Shown: positions 1 to 6,018 of the stretch, in pieces | Layout of the letters: the number at the start of each line of letters is the position of its first letter | How positions within the stretch are numbered: position 1 is the first letter of the stretch | DNA from: Euryarchaeota archaeon UBA91 | GTDB lineage: Archaea; Thermoplasmatota; Poseidoniia; Poseidoniales; Poseidoniaceae | NCBI GenBank assembly: GCA_002499705.1 | Contig: DAMU01000015.1 | Span: 1-7,560 of the forward strand | DNA length: 7,560 nucleotides | Direction: 5' to 3' | Position numbers and translations under genes: made by a program | The notes under the pieces: generated by a model | Database searches by the model: none | What the model saw: only the letters and a program-made list of their open reading frames with translations | Told to the model about the DNA's origin: nothing

Positions 1-113
1 TCCACTTTCCAGTGCATAAAGGTAAGATGTTTCCAGTTTTGATAAAGAGTGCATTTCCTTTCAGGCATTGCAAAAGGGATATGGCTGCAATCTAAGTTGT
101 GCTTTGCAGCCAT
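1..113 (-). CDS. 5' end of a DUF2071/YqjF-like protein, cut by the window edge
   Basis: An open frame starts with ATG at 113 and stays open for 37 codons to the left edge, so only the N-terminus is visible. Residues 24-37 (YQNWKHLTFMHWKV) match what I recall of the DUF2071/YqjF family near its N-terminus: a Trp, a short spacer, then a hydrophobic 'L-F-x-H-W' strand. H11-I-P-F14 just before it also fits. The family's function is not well established. A second in-frame ATG at 146 would add 11 residues (MFQVSALFATT) and lies only 4 bases after the ABA4-like stop; GAGG directly abuts it, too close for a normal ribosome site. I prefer 113 because the added residues look unlike a conserved N-terminus, but the choice is open. 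The gene follows the ABA4-like gene on the same strand and may be cotranscribed with it. That this is a real gene is fairly likely; the family call is moderate because so little is visible. Confidence 0.55.
   Translation of the reverse strand, partial: MAAKHNLDCSHIPFAMPERKCTLYQNWKHLTFMHWKV
81..113. repeat. Perfect 10-bp inverted repeat containing a start codon
   Basis: ATGGCTGCAA at 81-90 is the exact reverse complement of TTGCAGCCAT at 104-113, separated by a 13-base loop. On minus-strand RNA the 5' arm begins with the candidate AUG of the DUF2071-like gene, and the hairpin covers its first 11 codons. If that AUG is used, the start codon would be paired in a stable stem, which could reduce translation. 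If the gene instead starts at 146, the hairpin lies early in the coding region. It could also end transcription after the ABA4-like gene, although no oligo-T tract follows it. Confidence 0.6.
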
Positions 114-150
114 GGTTGTCGCAAAGAGCGCAGAGACTTGAAACATCCTC

Positions 151-633
151 TCAAGCATCAACTGTAGGTGTGGAATTATCTTCAAAATGAATTTCGCCGA
201 GATCACGTTGTTGCCATGTAGCCAGTAATCCAAGCAAGAATCCGAGTGGAGACATCATTGTGCAAATGATAAGAATCGGGGTGGATACATACATTGGACG
301 GTCTGCTGCCAACATACGCAGCCAGACATAACGGCCCACAAAGAGGTCGAAGGCAAGCATGTGCAACCATGCGAGGGCGATGACCGTTTCATCCTCAAAC
401 AGTTCAACGACCAATTCGGGAGTTGGCATTTGGGTCATGAATGTGAGGAGAATATCCGGTGCGTTTGGGAGGGCAAGCAGCGTGTAAGGGATGAGCAGTG
501 GCAAAACAGACCAGCGAATGTCACCAACGAATTTCTTGGTGATATCATGCTTAGGCATGAACCACATGAGACTCCACAGGGGAAGAATGAGTATTGATGA
601 TATCCAAAAAGTGCCGACTGCAAGAGTTTCCAT
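151..633 (-). CDS. ABA4-like (DUF4281) integral membrane protein
   Basis: The 160-residue protein has four predicted membrane helices, near residues 5-26, 41-57, 83-107 and 116-139. The third carries AWLHMLAFDLFVGR (88-101), the signature I know from the ABA4/DUF4281 family (usually about A/G-W-x-H-x-L-A-F-D-L-F-V-G-R). SPLGFLLGLL (128-137) matches the family's GPxGLLLY-type segment in the last helix. Plant ABA4 is needed for neoxanthin formation; prokaryotic homologues are largely uncharacterised, so a carotenoid-related role is only a possibility. The frame could be extended to a TTG at 708, adding 25 polar residues, but that TTG sits inside a hairpin after the thiolase stop and has no ribosome site. 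ATG 633 lies 28 bases after a TATAAGT box, fitting a leaderless message, and gives the family's usual length. No carotenoid gene is nearby to confirm the role. Confidence 0.8.
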   Translation of the reverse strand: METLAVGTFWISSILILPLWSLMWFMPKHDITKKFVGDIRWSVLPLLIPYTLLALPNAPDILLTFMTQMPTPELVVELFEDETVIALAWLHMLAFDLFVGRYVWLRMLAADRPMYVSTPILIICTMMSPLGFLLGLLATWQQRDLGEIHFEDNSTPTVDA

Positions 634-654
634 GTGTCGCAATTTGTTTGATTC

Positions 655-661
655 ACTTATA
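655..661 (-). promoter_or_regulatory. TATA-like box for the ABA4-like gene
   Basis: The minus strand reads TATAAGT with its first base 28 bases upstream of ATG 633. That is where an archaeal TATA box would be if transcription began at or next to the ATG. No ribosome binding site precedes the ATG, which agrees with a leaderless message. This is the best-matching box in the window. Confidence 0.55.
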
Positions 662-692
662 GAATCATGTTTTCTAAGGAACTTGAATCGGG

Positions 693-711
693 CTTTTGCA
701 GGGGGCAAAAG
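693..711. repeat. Hairpin just after the thiolase stop codon
   Basis: CTTTTGC (693-699) and GCAAAAG (705-711) are perfect 7-bp inverted arms around a 5-base loop. On the minus strand the stem starts 6 bases after the thiolase TGA and ends before the ABA4-like promoter box. It may stabilise or process the 3' end of the thiolase message, or help terminate it. No long T-run follows, so it is not a classical intrinsic terminator. Confidence 0.5.
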
Positions 712-717
712 GACAAA

Positions 718-1938
718 TCAAAGTGATTCAATGACCATGGCAATGCCTTGTCCACCGCCGATACATGCGGTAGCTACACCGTATTTGCCGCCACTACGCT
801 TCAATTCGTATGCGAGTGTCAAAACAAGTCGTGTTCCGGTTGCTGCCAGTGGATGGCCCAGTCCGACTGCTCCACCGTTGACATTGACTTTTTCAACATC
901 AATTTCAAGATCTTTGATACAGGCAACCGCTTGTCCAGCGAAAGCCTCGTTAATTTCCCAACGGTCAATATCATCGGTTGTAAGTCCAGCTTTCTCCAAG
1001 GCCTTACGGGATGAAGGGACGGGGCCATAGGCCATAATTGCAGGTTCAAGACCGACAATGCCCCATGAAACAATTCGAGCAAGGGGTGCATCACCGTCTG
1101 CTGCTGCTTGCGAAGCGGACTTGATGACAACTGCTGCAGCACCGTCAACAACGCCTGAAGCATTACCTGCAGTCACAAACGACTCAGGGCCAAAGGCTGT
1201 AGGCAACTTTGCCAGAGACTCAGCAGTTGTGTTTTTGACAACGTGGTCTTCGTCTTTGTGCGTGACAATTGTATCGCCTCGACGACTCTTAATGGTCACT
1301 GGAATAATTTCCTGTTCAAAGACATCATTTTCTATAGAAGCGGTCGTTCGTGCGTGTGAACGAGCAGCATAGGCATCGATTTCTTCACGTGTGACACCTT
1401 TTCGATTACAGATTTCGTCCGAAGTCTGAGCCATGAATAATCCACATGTCGTATCTTGTAGATTGGTCATCATGTAATCCTCGACCTTCGGTGAACGTCC
1501 CAATTTCCATCCTTCACGCCCACCACGCATGACGTGCGGAGCTTGGCTCAAGTTTTCCATGCCACCAGAGACAACCGTTGAGGCTTCCCCGAGCATAATC
1601 ATTTGAGCGCCGGTTACAATCGATTGTACGCCTGAGCCACAAATTCTTGAAAGTGTCAGCATTGGAACTTCTTGAGGGATTCCGCCCTTTAATCCCGCAT
1701 GGCGGGAGCCATAAATCGATTGAGCGCATGTTTGCAGAGCATAGCCCATCACAACATGGTCTACAGACGCAGGGTCAGTTCCAGTTTTCTCTAAGGCGCC
1801 TTGAATAGCAAGCCCACCTAGGTCTTGTGCGCTCACAGACTTCAACAAGCCACCTTGCTTACCGTCGCCGCGCTTTCCGCCAACCCATTCACAAAACGGT
1901 GTTCGTGCTCCACCTACAATGACTACATCTTCTGCCAT
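718..1938 (-). CDS. Acetyl-CoA acetyltransferase / 3-ketoacyl-CoA thiolase
   Basis: A full-length 406-residue thiolase. It would catalyse Claisen condensation of two acetyl-CoA to acetoacetyl-CoA or, in reverse, thiolytic cleavage of 3-ketoacyl-CoA, in the cytoplasm. The nucleophilic Cys100 sits in LSRICGSGVQSI (96-107). NEAFAGQ (330-336) carries the conserved Asn. His362 is in GLGHPLAATG (359-368), and the proton-relay Cys392 is in CIGGGQGIA (392-400). The complete Cys-Asn-His-Cys set separates it from archaeal SCP2-type thiolases, which lack the usual C-terminal Cys, and suggests a bacterial-type AtoB/FadA enzyme. Neither an HMG-CoA synthase nor an acyl-CoA dehydrogenase is adjacent, so mevalonate and fatty-acid roles cannot be told apart here. 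ATG 1938 gives the normal N-terminus (VVIVGGARTPF at 5-15). It lacks a ribosome site and has a TATA-like box 28 bases upstream. The gap to the preceding gene is 30 bases. Confidence 0.93.
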   Translation of the reverse strand: MAEDVVIVGGARTPFCEWVGGKRGDGKQGGLLKSVSAQDLGGLAIQGALEKTGTDPASVDHVVMGYALQTCAQSIYGSRHAGLKGGIPQEVPMLTLSRICGSGVQSIVTGAQMIMLGEASTVVSGGMENLSQAPHVMRGGREGWKLGRSPKVEDYMMTNLQDTTCGLFMAQTSDEICNRKGVTREEIDAYAARSHARTTASIENDVFEQEIIPVTIKSRRGDTIVTHKDEDHVVKNTTAESLAKLPTAFGPESFVTAGNASGVVDGAAAVVIKSASQAAADGDAPLARIVSWGIVGLEPAIMAYGPVPSSRKALEKAGLTTDDIDRWEINEAFAGQAVACIKDLEIDVEKVNVNGGAVGLGHPLAATGTRLVLTLAYELKRSGGKYGVATACIGGGQGIAMVIESL

Positions 1939-1960
1939 GATGCTACCAAAGCGTGTTGGC

Positions 1961-1966
1961 TGATAA
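1961..1966 (-). promoter_or_regulatory. Possible TATA-like box for the thiolase gene
   Basis: TTATCA on the minus strand begins 28 bases before ATG 1938 and nearly touches the stop codon of the preceding gene. The spacing matches the box of the ABA4-like gene, but the sequence is a weaker TATA match. Cotranscription with the upstream gene remains possible. Confidence 0.3.
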
Positions 1967-1968
1967 CT

Positions 1969-3348
1969 TCATGCTATTGCCATTATCAAAAATAACATCA
2001 AGTAAAACAACGGTAGATAGAACGTTTCGAACACGGAATACGCATAGGCTAAGATGCTGTATTCAGAGCCTTGAGCAAGCACATATTCATACTCAGGATT
2101 TTTATTTTGCCCCTGAACTCTCATTATAGCGTTTTTCGGTGCGTCGATGAGATTCTCTTTGGACAACTCATTTTTCGGACGAGAAGACAACTCACCTCGA
2201 ATGTAGACAGGGTCGCCAAGACGTAATCCATAAAGCGTCCAGCGAGTCTTTCCTACATTCCAAACTTTCAGAGGATCCTGATAACGAATTTGACTGAACA
2301 TTGATGGCTCGATACGAATACCGCCACTGCCATCGTGCAAAATGAAAGGAATGCCGCCACGTTGGCGTGCTGATTCTTCTGAATGCATAGGCTCTCTTAC
2401 AAACAGCCAGTCTGCAAAATTTTTGAGCAGGCGGTTAAGAGAATTCATTTGGATTTGGAAAAAAGTGTTGGATGATCGACCTTGACTGTCAACCTCACCA
2501 GAAAAGTCTTCACGGACCCATTCGAAGCAAACAAGATTTGAACAGGCCATTTCGGGGTTATCATCGACAAAGATTTTCACGGCCTTTTGAGGTCCTGGAC
2601 GGACTTGACCAATCAGTTCAACTTCACCCTTCACCACATCATTAACAAGAGTCGTCGGCAAATCAATCATGTTCATTGTATCAATCATTCTCCTCATCCA
2701 GCCATACAACAAAATCATGAGATACAAAACCATGTAACCGATGGCAATAACAAAAAGAACAACGATGAACAATCCAGTATTCGAATTATCATCAAGAAGG
2801 AAACTGAAAAAGAAGCCAAAAGTGTCTAAATTATCCTTCAATGCCTCGATGACGCCCCAATACTGAAGCAGGAAAAGTCCGAGAGTAAAATAAACTGCTC
2901 GAAGTGTTAGAAGAGGGGGCTGAGGTGCATCAATCATAAACGGATGCTCAAGAAGAAGTGAATCTTCATGGTCTGCTGCATAGTGGTCTTCATTATTCCA
3001 CACATGTCGACTTGGAGCAGGGAAATTCCAACTTCCATCCGTTTTGTCAAATGAATCTAAACTCTCTTTCATCCAGTATTCTTCTGAAGTAAAGCCGCGT
3101 TCTTTTGCGTAGTCTTCAAGAAATTTAACGTCGGTTACTTTTTCTTTGTATTGAGCTAATTCTTGCGCAAAAGGGTGCGGTGTAGTGTAGAAGAGGATAA
3201 CAAGGCCTATCAGAGCCCAGAAGGGGCTTAGAAAGAAACCGTAAATATAGAGCAGTGCGCCAAACAACCAACCAAATATCATGTTCTGAGTATATGGAAG
3301 TGAAGCAACAAAAAATCCGCCGTCAAATTTTGGCGCACTGCCATCCAT
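1969..3348 (-). CDS. Membrane protein with GIDE/BAM-like domain, second of a tandem pair
   Basis: A 459-residue protein paralogous to the gene just upstream. Membrane helices are predicted near 23-39, 41-56, 147-170, 191-216 and 437-457. A soluble domain (about 229-430) resembles GIDE/BAM, the membrane-side domain of MUL1/MAPL ubiquitin ligases that is also found alone in archaea: LPTTLVNDVVKGEVELIGQV (230-249), PFILHDGSGGIRIEP (334-348), LRLGDPVYIRGEL (375-387) and a final QGSEYSILA (426-434). No RING or other zinc-binding cysteine cluster is present, so it should not itself be a ubiquitin ligase. Positive residues after helix 4 (WMRRMID) suggest the domain faces the cytoplasm. The loop between helices 2 and 3 carries a motif shared with the paralogue, W-x-x-P-A-P then WN..D.YAAD.....L.EHP (107-136). 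Compared with the paralogue, the middle of the domain (280-330) is different and lacks its extra cysteines. The start has neither a clear TATA-like box nor a ribosome site, which favours cotranscription with the upstream copy 42 bases away. Function unknown. Confidence 0.75.
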   Translation of the reverse strand: MDGSAPKFDGGFFVASLPYTQNMIFGWLFGALLYIYGFFLSPFWALIGLVILFYTTPHPFAQELAQYKEKVTDVKFLEDYAKERGFTSEEYWMKESLDSFDKTDGSWNFPAPSRHVWNNEDHYAADHEDSLLLEHPFMIDAPQPPLLTLRAVYFTLGLFLLQYWGVIEALKDNLDTFGFFFSFLLDDNSNTGLFIVVLFVIAIGYMVLYLMILLYGWMRRMIDTMNMIDLPTTLVNDVVKGEVELIGQVRPGPQKAVKIFVDDNPEMACSNLVCFEWVREDFSGEVDSQGRSSNTFFQIQMNSLNRLLKNFADWLFVREPMHSEESARQRGGIPFILHDGSGGIRIEPSMFSQIRYQDPLKVWNVGKTRWTLYGLRLGDPVYIRGELSSRPKNELSKENLIDAPKNAIMRVQGQNKNPEYEYVLAQGSEYSILAYAYSVFETFYLPLFYLMLFLIMAIA

Positions 3349-3390
3349 GAAGTTCGGTGGGCTACAAAGGACTTGAACTCTATGGAAAAA

Positions 3391-4764
3391 TCAAATGAGC
3401 GCGAACATACTTATGCCACATAAGATGCAAACTATAGGCATAATCAGCAGTTCAGCAGAAGAGCGTATTTTTCCGAGATTTGCAAGTTCAGTTCCACGCT
3501 GAATATTTGCTTTCATTCCAGGACTGTTTTCACCATGAACTGAGATTGCGGTGTGGCCAACTGTGCCATCAAGATTTTCTTGGGCCATTTCTTCATTTGA
3601 CCGAGGTTTGACCATTCCCAGAAGATACACTGGGTTTCCGATTCGAAGAGCATATGCAGTCCAACGGTGCTTACGAACATCTCCATTACGGAATAATCGA
3701 GCAGCAAATTCGGTTTGGAAATGGTCGCGAAGTGTATCTGCATGGCTTGAAGTCCACCTCTTGACATAGTTTCCAAGATCTTTTTTCTTGAAACCGCCTG
3801 ACTCTACACGTATTCCTCCGGTGCCATCATGAAGCATGAACGGAACATAGCCGCTGTCTGACCGAACACTTTGCCAGTTGCATTCTTCTCTTGTCGTAGT
3901 ATTTCCATCTGAGTCGGTAGAGGTTACCGTACGGCAAACATAGACTTCATATTCCCACCTGTAATCAACACAGCCAGGAATTACTCGGTTGTGGTTTCCA
4001 TCAACGACGACGTTAATCCATTGCTCGGGAGCGGGACGAACTTGACCAACGAGTTCTGCTGAACCCACAGGAACTGAACGAACCAATGAAGTCGGTGTGT
4101 CAATCATTTGTTGCTGCCTCTTGTGCTGGAAGAATCCAAGTAAGAGCCAGATTAAACCAATAACACTCATGATAATGGGCGTGTATTTCATTGCAGCATC
4201 TTCAGCCAGCATTTCCCCACTGTCAACCATTGCTTTCTCATCAAGGACAAGCATTCCTAATGAGATGGAGAGGAAAAGAATGAACAACACCATGCTGATG
4301 CCAAAAGTGGCAAAGGTTGCCGGAATTGGAGTTCCCACTTTGGTCGGATGCTCTGGAAGAGGAGTTCCGTCGCCATCGGCGGCATACCGGTCATCTTGAT
4401 TCCACGTCGATGGTCCTGGTGCTGGAAGAATCCAATCATTCGGGTCATTGGTCGGGCTGTAAGAAGAGCGTCCAAAAAACCATGATTCAAGTTCGTATCC
4501 ATTCTTGAGAGCGTCGGTCTCAAGGTCATCAGGCTGTGGTGCATTCTTTCGAACATTGTGAAGGTCTGTTTCTAAAGATGCTGGCGAAAGAAGAGCGATA
4601 AGCAAAAACCCAAATGCTGCGATAATTCCTCCACCTTCCAAGAATGTTGCCAGCCCGGCAACAACCATCAGCAGACCAATAATCCAAAAAATCCAACTCA
4701 GCCAATTGTATGGTATAGTAAATTGAAAAAAGCCCCTGTTGAGATTAACTCCATCGAGTGACAT
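3391..4764 (-). CDS. Membrane protein with GIDE/BAM-like domain, first of a tandem pair
   Basis: A 457-residue protein with the same plan as its downstream neighbour. Helices lie near 21-41, 46-62, 150-174, 195-213 and 437-456, and a GIDE/BAM-like domain spans about 222-430. Family-like segments are TPTSLVRSVPVGSAELVGQV (223-242), PFMLHDGTGGIRVE (308-321), YALRIGNPVYLLGMV (371-385) and ISVHGENSPG (407-416), followed by QRGTELANLG (422-431). The HDGTGGIRVE segment is close to the 'DDGTGRVRVDP' strand I recall from haloarchaeal GIDE proteins. A hairpin-like insertion (277-296, CRTVTS...EECNW) with Cys277 and Cys295 is specific to this copy. HKR after helix 4 suggests that the domain and the 62-147 loop are cytoplasmic. 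That loop has the shared motif WNQDDRYAADGDGTPLPEHP (121-140). There is no RING, and no ubiquitin-like, E1 or E2 gene nearby. ATG 4764 lacks a ribosome site and has a possible TATA-like box 28 bases upstream. Role unknown; a membrane quality-control or scaffolding role is a guess. Confidence 0.78.
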   Translation of the reverse strand: MSLDGVNLNRGFFQFTIPYNWLSWIFWIIGLLMVVAGLATFLEGGGIIAAFGFLLIALLSPASLETDLHNVRKNAPQPDDLETDALKNGYELESWFFGRSSYSPTNDPNDWILPAPGPSTWNQDDRYAADGDGTPLPEHPTKVGTPIPATFATFGISMVLFILFLSISLGMLVLDEKAMVDSGEMLAEDAAMKYTPIIMSVIGLIWLLLGFFQHKRQQQMIDTPTSLVRSVPVGSAELVGQVRPAPEQWINVVVDGNHNRVIPGCVDYRWEYEVYVCRTVTSTDSDGNTTTREECNWQSVRSDSGYVPFMLHDGTGGIRVESGGFKKKDLGNYVKRWTSSHADTLRDHFQTEFAARLFRNGDVRKHRWTAYALRIGNPVYLLGMVKPRSNEEMAQENLDGTVGHTAISVHGENSPGMKANIQRGTELANLGKIRSSAELLIMPIVCILCGISMFALI

Positions 4765-4785
4765 AACTCTACCAAATCAAGAGGG

Positions 4786-4792
4786 TGTAAAA
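4786..4792 (-). promoter_or_regulatory. Possible TATA-like box for the first GIDE/BAM gene
   Basis: TTTTACA on the minus strand begins 28 bases before ATG 4764, again with no ribosome binding site. It follows a T7 tract after the YjbQ-family stop, so this 60-base gap plausibly holds the end of one transcript and the start of the next. The TATA match itself is weak. Confidence 0.33.
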
Positions 4793-4802
4793 CACTTGGG
4801 TG

Positions 4803-4809
4803 AAAAAAA
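4803..4809 (-). terminator. Oligo-T tract after the YjbQ-family gene
   Basis: Seven Ts on the minus strand, 15 bases past the TAA stop at 4825-4827. Archaeal RNA polymerase commonly terminates at such T-runs. A weak 4-bp stem (AGTG/CACT) lies directly after the stop, before the run. Confidence 0.45.
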
Positions 4810-4824
4810 GGCAGTGCAAACACT

Positions 4825-5292
4825 TTACGAAGCAAGTATTCCTATCACTTTGACAAGTATTCTTTTGTCCCTACATCCATCAAATTCCGCATAGTGTATC
4901 TGCTCCCAAGTACCCAGATGAAGACTTCCTTCTCGAACGGGCATGGTGACTTGCTGACCGAGTAGTTGACGTTTCAAATGCGCATCTCCGTTATCTTCAC
5001 CGGTTCGATGATGATGATATTCCTCGCCATCTTTCCCATCACGACCATAAAATGGAGCCACTTTTTCCAACCACTTCATAATATCATGATGCAGACCATA
5101 CTCAAGGTCGTTCACATAACAGGATGCAGTAATGTGCATTGGATTGACGAGAACCAAACCGTCAGCAATACCGCTTTCTTTGACGACGCGTTCTACATCC
5201 GCAGTAATGCAGCGAATCTCATACCTCTCATCGGTATTGATCCATAATTCTTCGACATATGTTGCTGCTTGGCCAGTGAGTAACTTCCCCAT
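4825..5292 (-). CDS. yjbQ: YjbQ/UPF0047 family protein
   Basis: 155 residues, close to the usual family length of 130-150. The family signature is present in order: HITAS (53-57; usually HTTAS) followed by ND (61-62); D70 and P80 of the 'HHDIMKWLEKVAP' helix; the HHH cluster (93-95); DNGDAHLKRQLLG (100-112), including H105; then VREGSLHLGTWEQI (119-132) and EFDGCRDKR (136-144). The conserved histidines fit the metal- or phosphate-binding pocket proposed for the family. Members are often annotated 'secondary thiamine-phosphate synthase enzyme' because overexpressed E. coli YjbQ can replace ThiE weakly. The native reaction is not established, and no thiamine gene is nearby. A soluble cytoplasmic protein is expected. 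It lies 28 bases after the HNHY-segment gene, with a small hairpin between them, and is probably cotranscribed with it. No ribosome site is seen at ATG 5292. Confidence 0.9.
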   Translation of the reverse strand: MGKLLTGQAATYVEELWINTDERYEIRCITADVERVVKESGIADGLVLVNPMHITASCYVNDLEYGLHHDIMKWLEKVAPFYGRDGKDGEEYHHHRTGEDNGDAHLKRQLLGQQVTMPVREGSLHLGTWEQIHYAEFDGCRDKRILVKVIGILAS

Positions 5293-5295
5293 AGA

Positions 5296-5310
5296 CCAAC
5301 GAAGAGTTGG
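5296..5310. repeat. Small hairpin directly before the YjbQ-family start
   Basis: CCAAC (5296-5300) and GTTGG (5306-5310) are perfect arms around a 5-base loop, ending 3 bases before ATG 5292 in a 28-base intergenic gap. It could influence translation of the YjbQ gene or mark the 3' end of the upstream gene. A 5-bp stem is short enough to be chance. Confidence 0.3.
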
Positions 5311-5320
5311 AGGTTGTTGA

Positions 5321-5998
5321 TTATTTCAGTGTTCTAAAAAGTGATGAGTCATCCATCCCTTGACCGGAACTCATGAGTGGAATGGCTACGAGAAGACCGC
5401 AAATAACTGTGCATATACCTTGAGTTACGGCAACGAGAGTGAACGCTGCAGAATCGTTACCAAGAATTGACCCTAAGCCACCATCGGCTCCCAAATATAC
5501 CGCTGCAAGACTCAAAAAATAAGAGATGAAAATGGATAAAAATGCGAGGTGAATTCCCTTTTTCTTGTATTGTGTCATCCAATACCCTGAGACGATGCAC
5601 GTCAATCCAACAAATACAGCATTAATCAGATTAACAGCAACTGCTTCGAATGGAACAACGATTTGTTCTCCAGTAAGCGGATCTTCAGCCGGCAAAAAGA
5701 ATGCAAATGCACCTAAGAGAGAAATCGCCCCCCAAATGATGACGAATATACCGAGGACTTTCGGCGAAGAGGATGGCGGTTGTAAATAGACGATCTGTTG
5801 CCCCATAGGCACATTACCCTGCTGCGGAAAACCAACGAGAATTGGAGAAGGTTGAGCTGACTGAGAAGGATTCGGTTGAGTTTGCTGGTAGTGATTGTGA
5901 ACCTTATCGCCTGCATGAAGGTCGCCGGCTACTGCACTGTCTTGTGTCGATACTTGCTCTGAAGAATATTCTCCATCGTCCCAAGGGTTCGGTTGCAT
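5321..5998 (-). CDS. Four-helix membrane protein with N-terminal HNHY segment
   Basis: 225 residues, family not recognised. The N-terminal 80 residues are polar and rich in Gln, Pro and Ser. They contain QDSAVAGDLHAGDKVHNHYQ (19-38), closely matching the N-terminus of the protein encoded at 7004-7459; both also begin M-x-PNP. Four helices follow, near 81-102, 117-140, 149-170 and 184-207. The basic loop QYKKKG (143-148) between helices 2 and 3 suggests both the N-terminal segment and the C-terminus face the cytoplasm. The histidines in D-x-H-x-G-x-x-x-HNHY could bind metal or form a short beta structure, but nothing here proves it. It is divergent from the NAD kinase gene with about 105 bases between the starts. 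ATG 5998 has no ribosome site, and a TATA-like box lies 29 bases upstream. Function unknown. Confidence 0.82.
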   Translation of the reverse strand: MQPNPWDDGEYSSEQVSTQDSAVAGDLHAGDKVHNHYQQTQPNPSQSAQPSPILVGFPQQGNVPMGQQIVYLQPPSSSPKVLGIFVIIWGAISLLGAFAFFLPAEDPLTGEQIVVPFEAVAVNLINAVFVGLTCIVSGYWMTQYKKKGIHLAFLSIFISYFLSLAAVYLGADGGLGSILGNDSAAFTLVAVTQGICTVICGLLVAIPLMSSGQGMDDSSLFRTLK

Positions 5999-6018
5999 GA
6001 TAAATTTGACTGCATACT

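Noticed and set aside
3..95. Plus-strand open frame at the left edge ending with TAA at 93-95, a possible gene 3' end
   Set aside because: Thirty open codons are expected by chance fairly often, and the opposite strand has a better candidate with a recognisable DUF2071-like segment.
634..708. Extended start (TTG 708) of the ABA4-like gene, adding 25 residues
   Set aside because: The TTG lies inside a perfect hairpin after the thiolase stop, has no ribosome site, and the extra residues are polar and unlike the family; ATG 633 has a well-placed TATA-like box.
491..1030. Long plus-strand open frame (179 codons) across the thiolase and ABA4-like genes
   Set aside because: It is antisense to two well-supported genes, spans their boundary, and its low-complexity Ser/Pro/Ala product matches no family.
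1969..4764. The tandem GIDE/BAM pair as part of a complete archaeal ubiquitin-like pathway
   Set aside because: No RING, E1, E2, ubiquitin-like or deubiquitinase gene is in the window; the neighbours are unrelated enzymes.
4789..4799. GTGT-TTT-ACAC mini-palindrome as an operator
   Set aside because: The arms are only 4 bases and overlap the proposed TATA-like box; too short to support a separate call.
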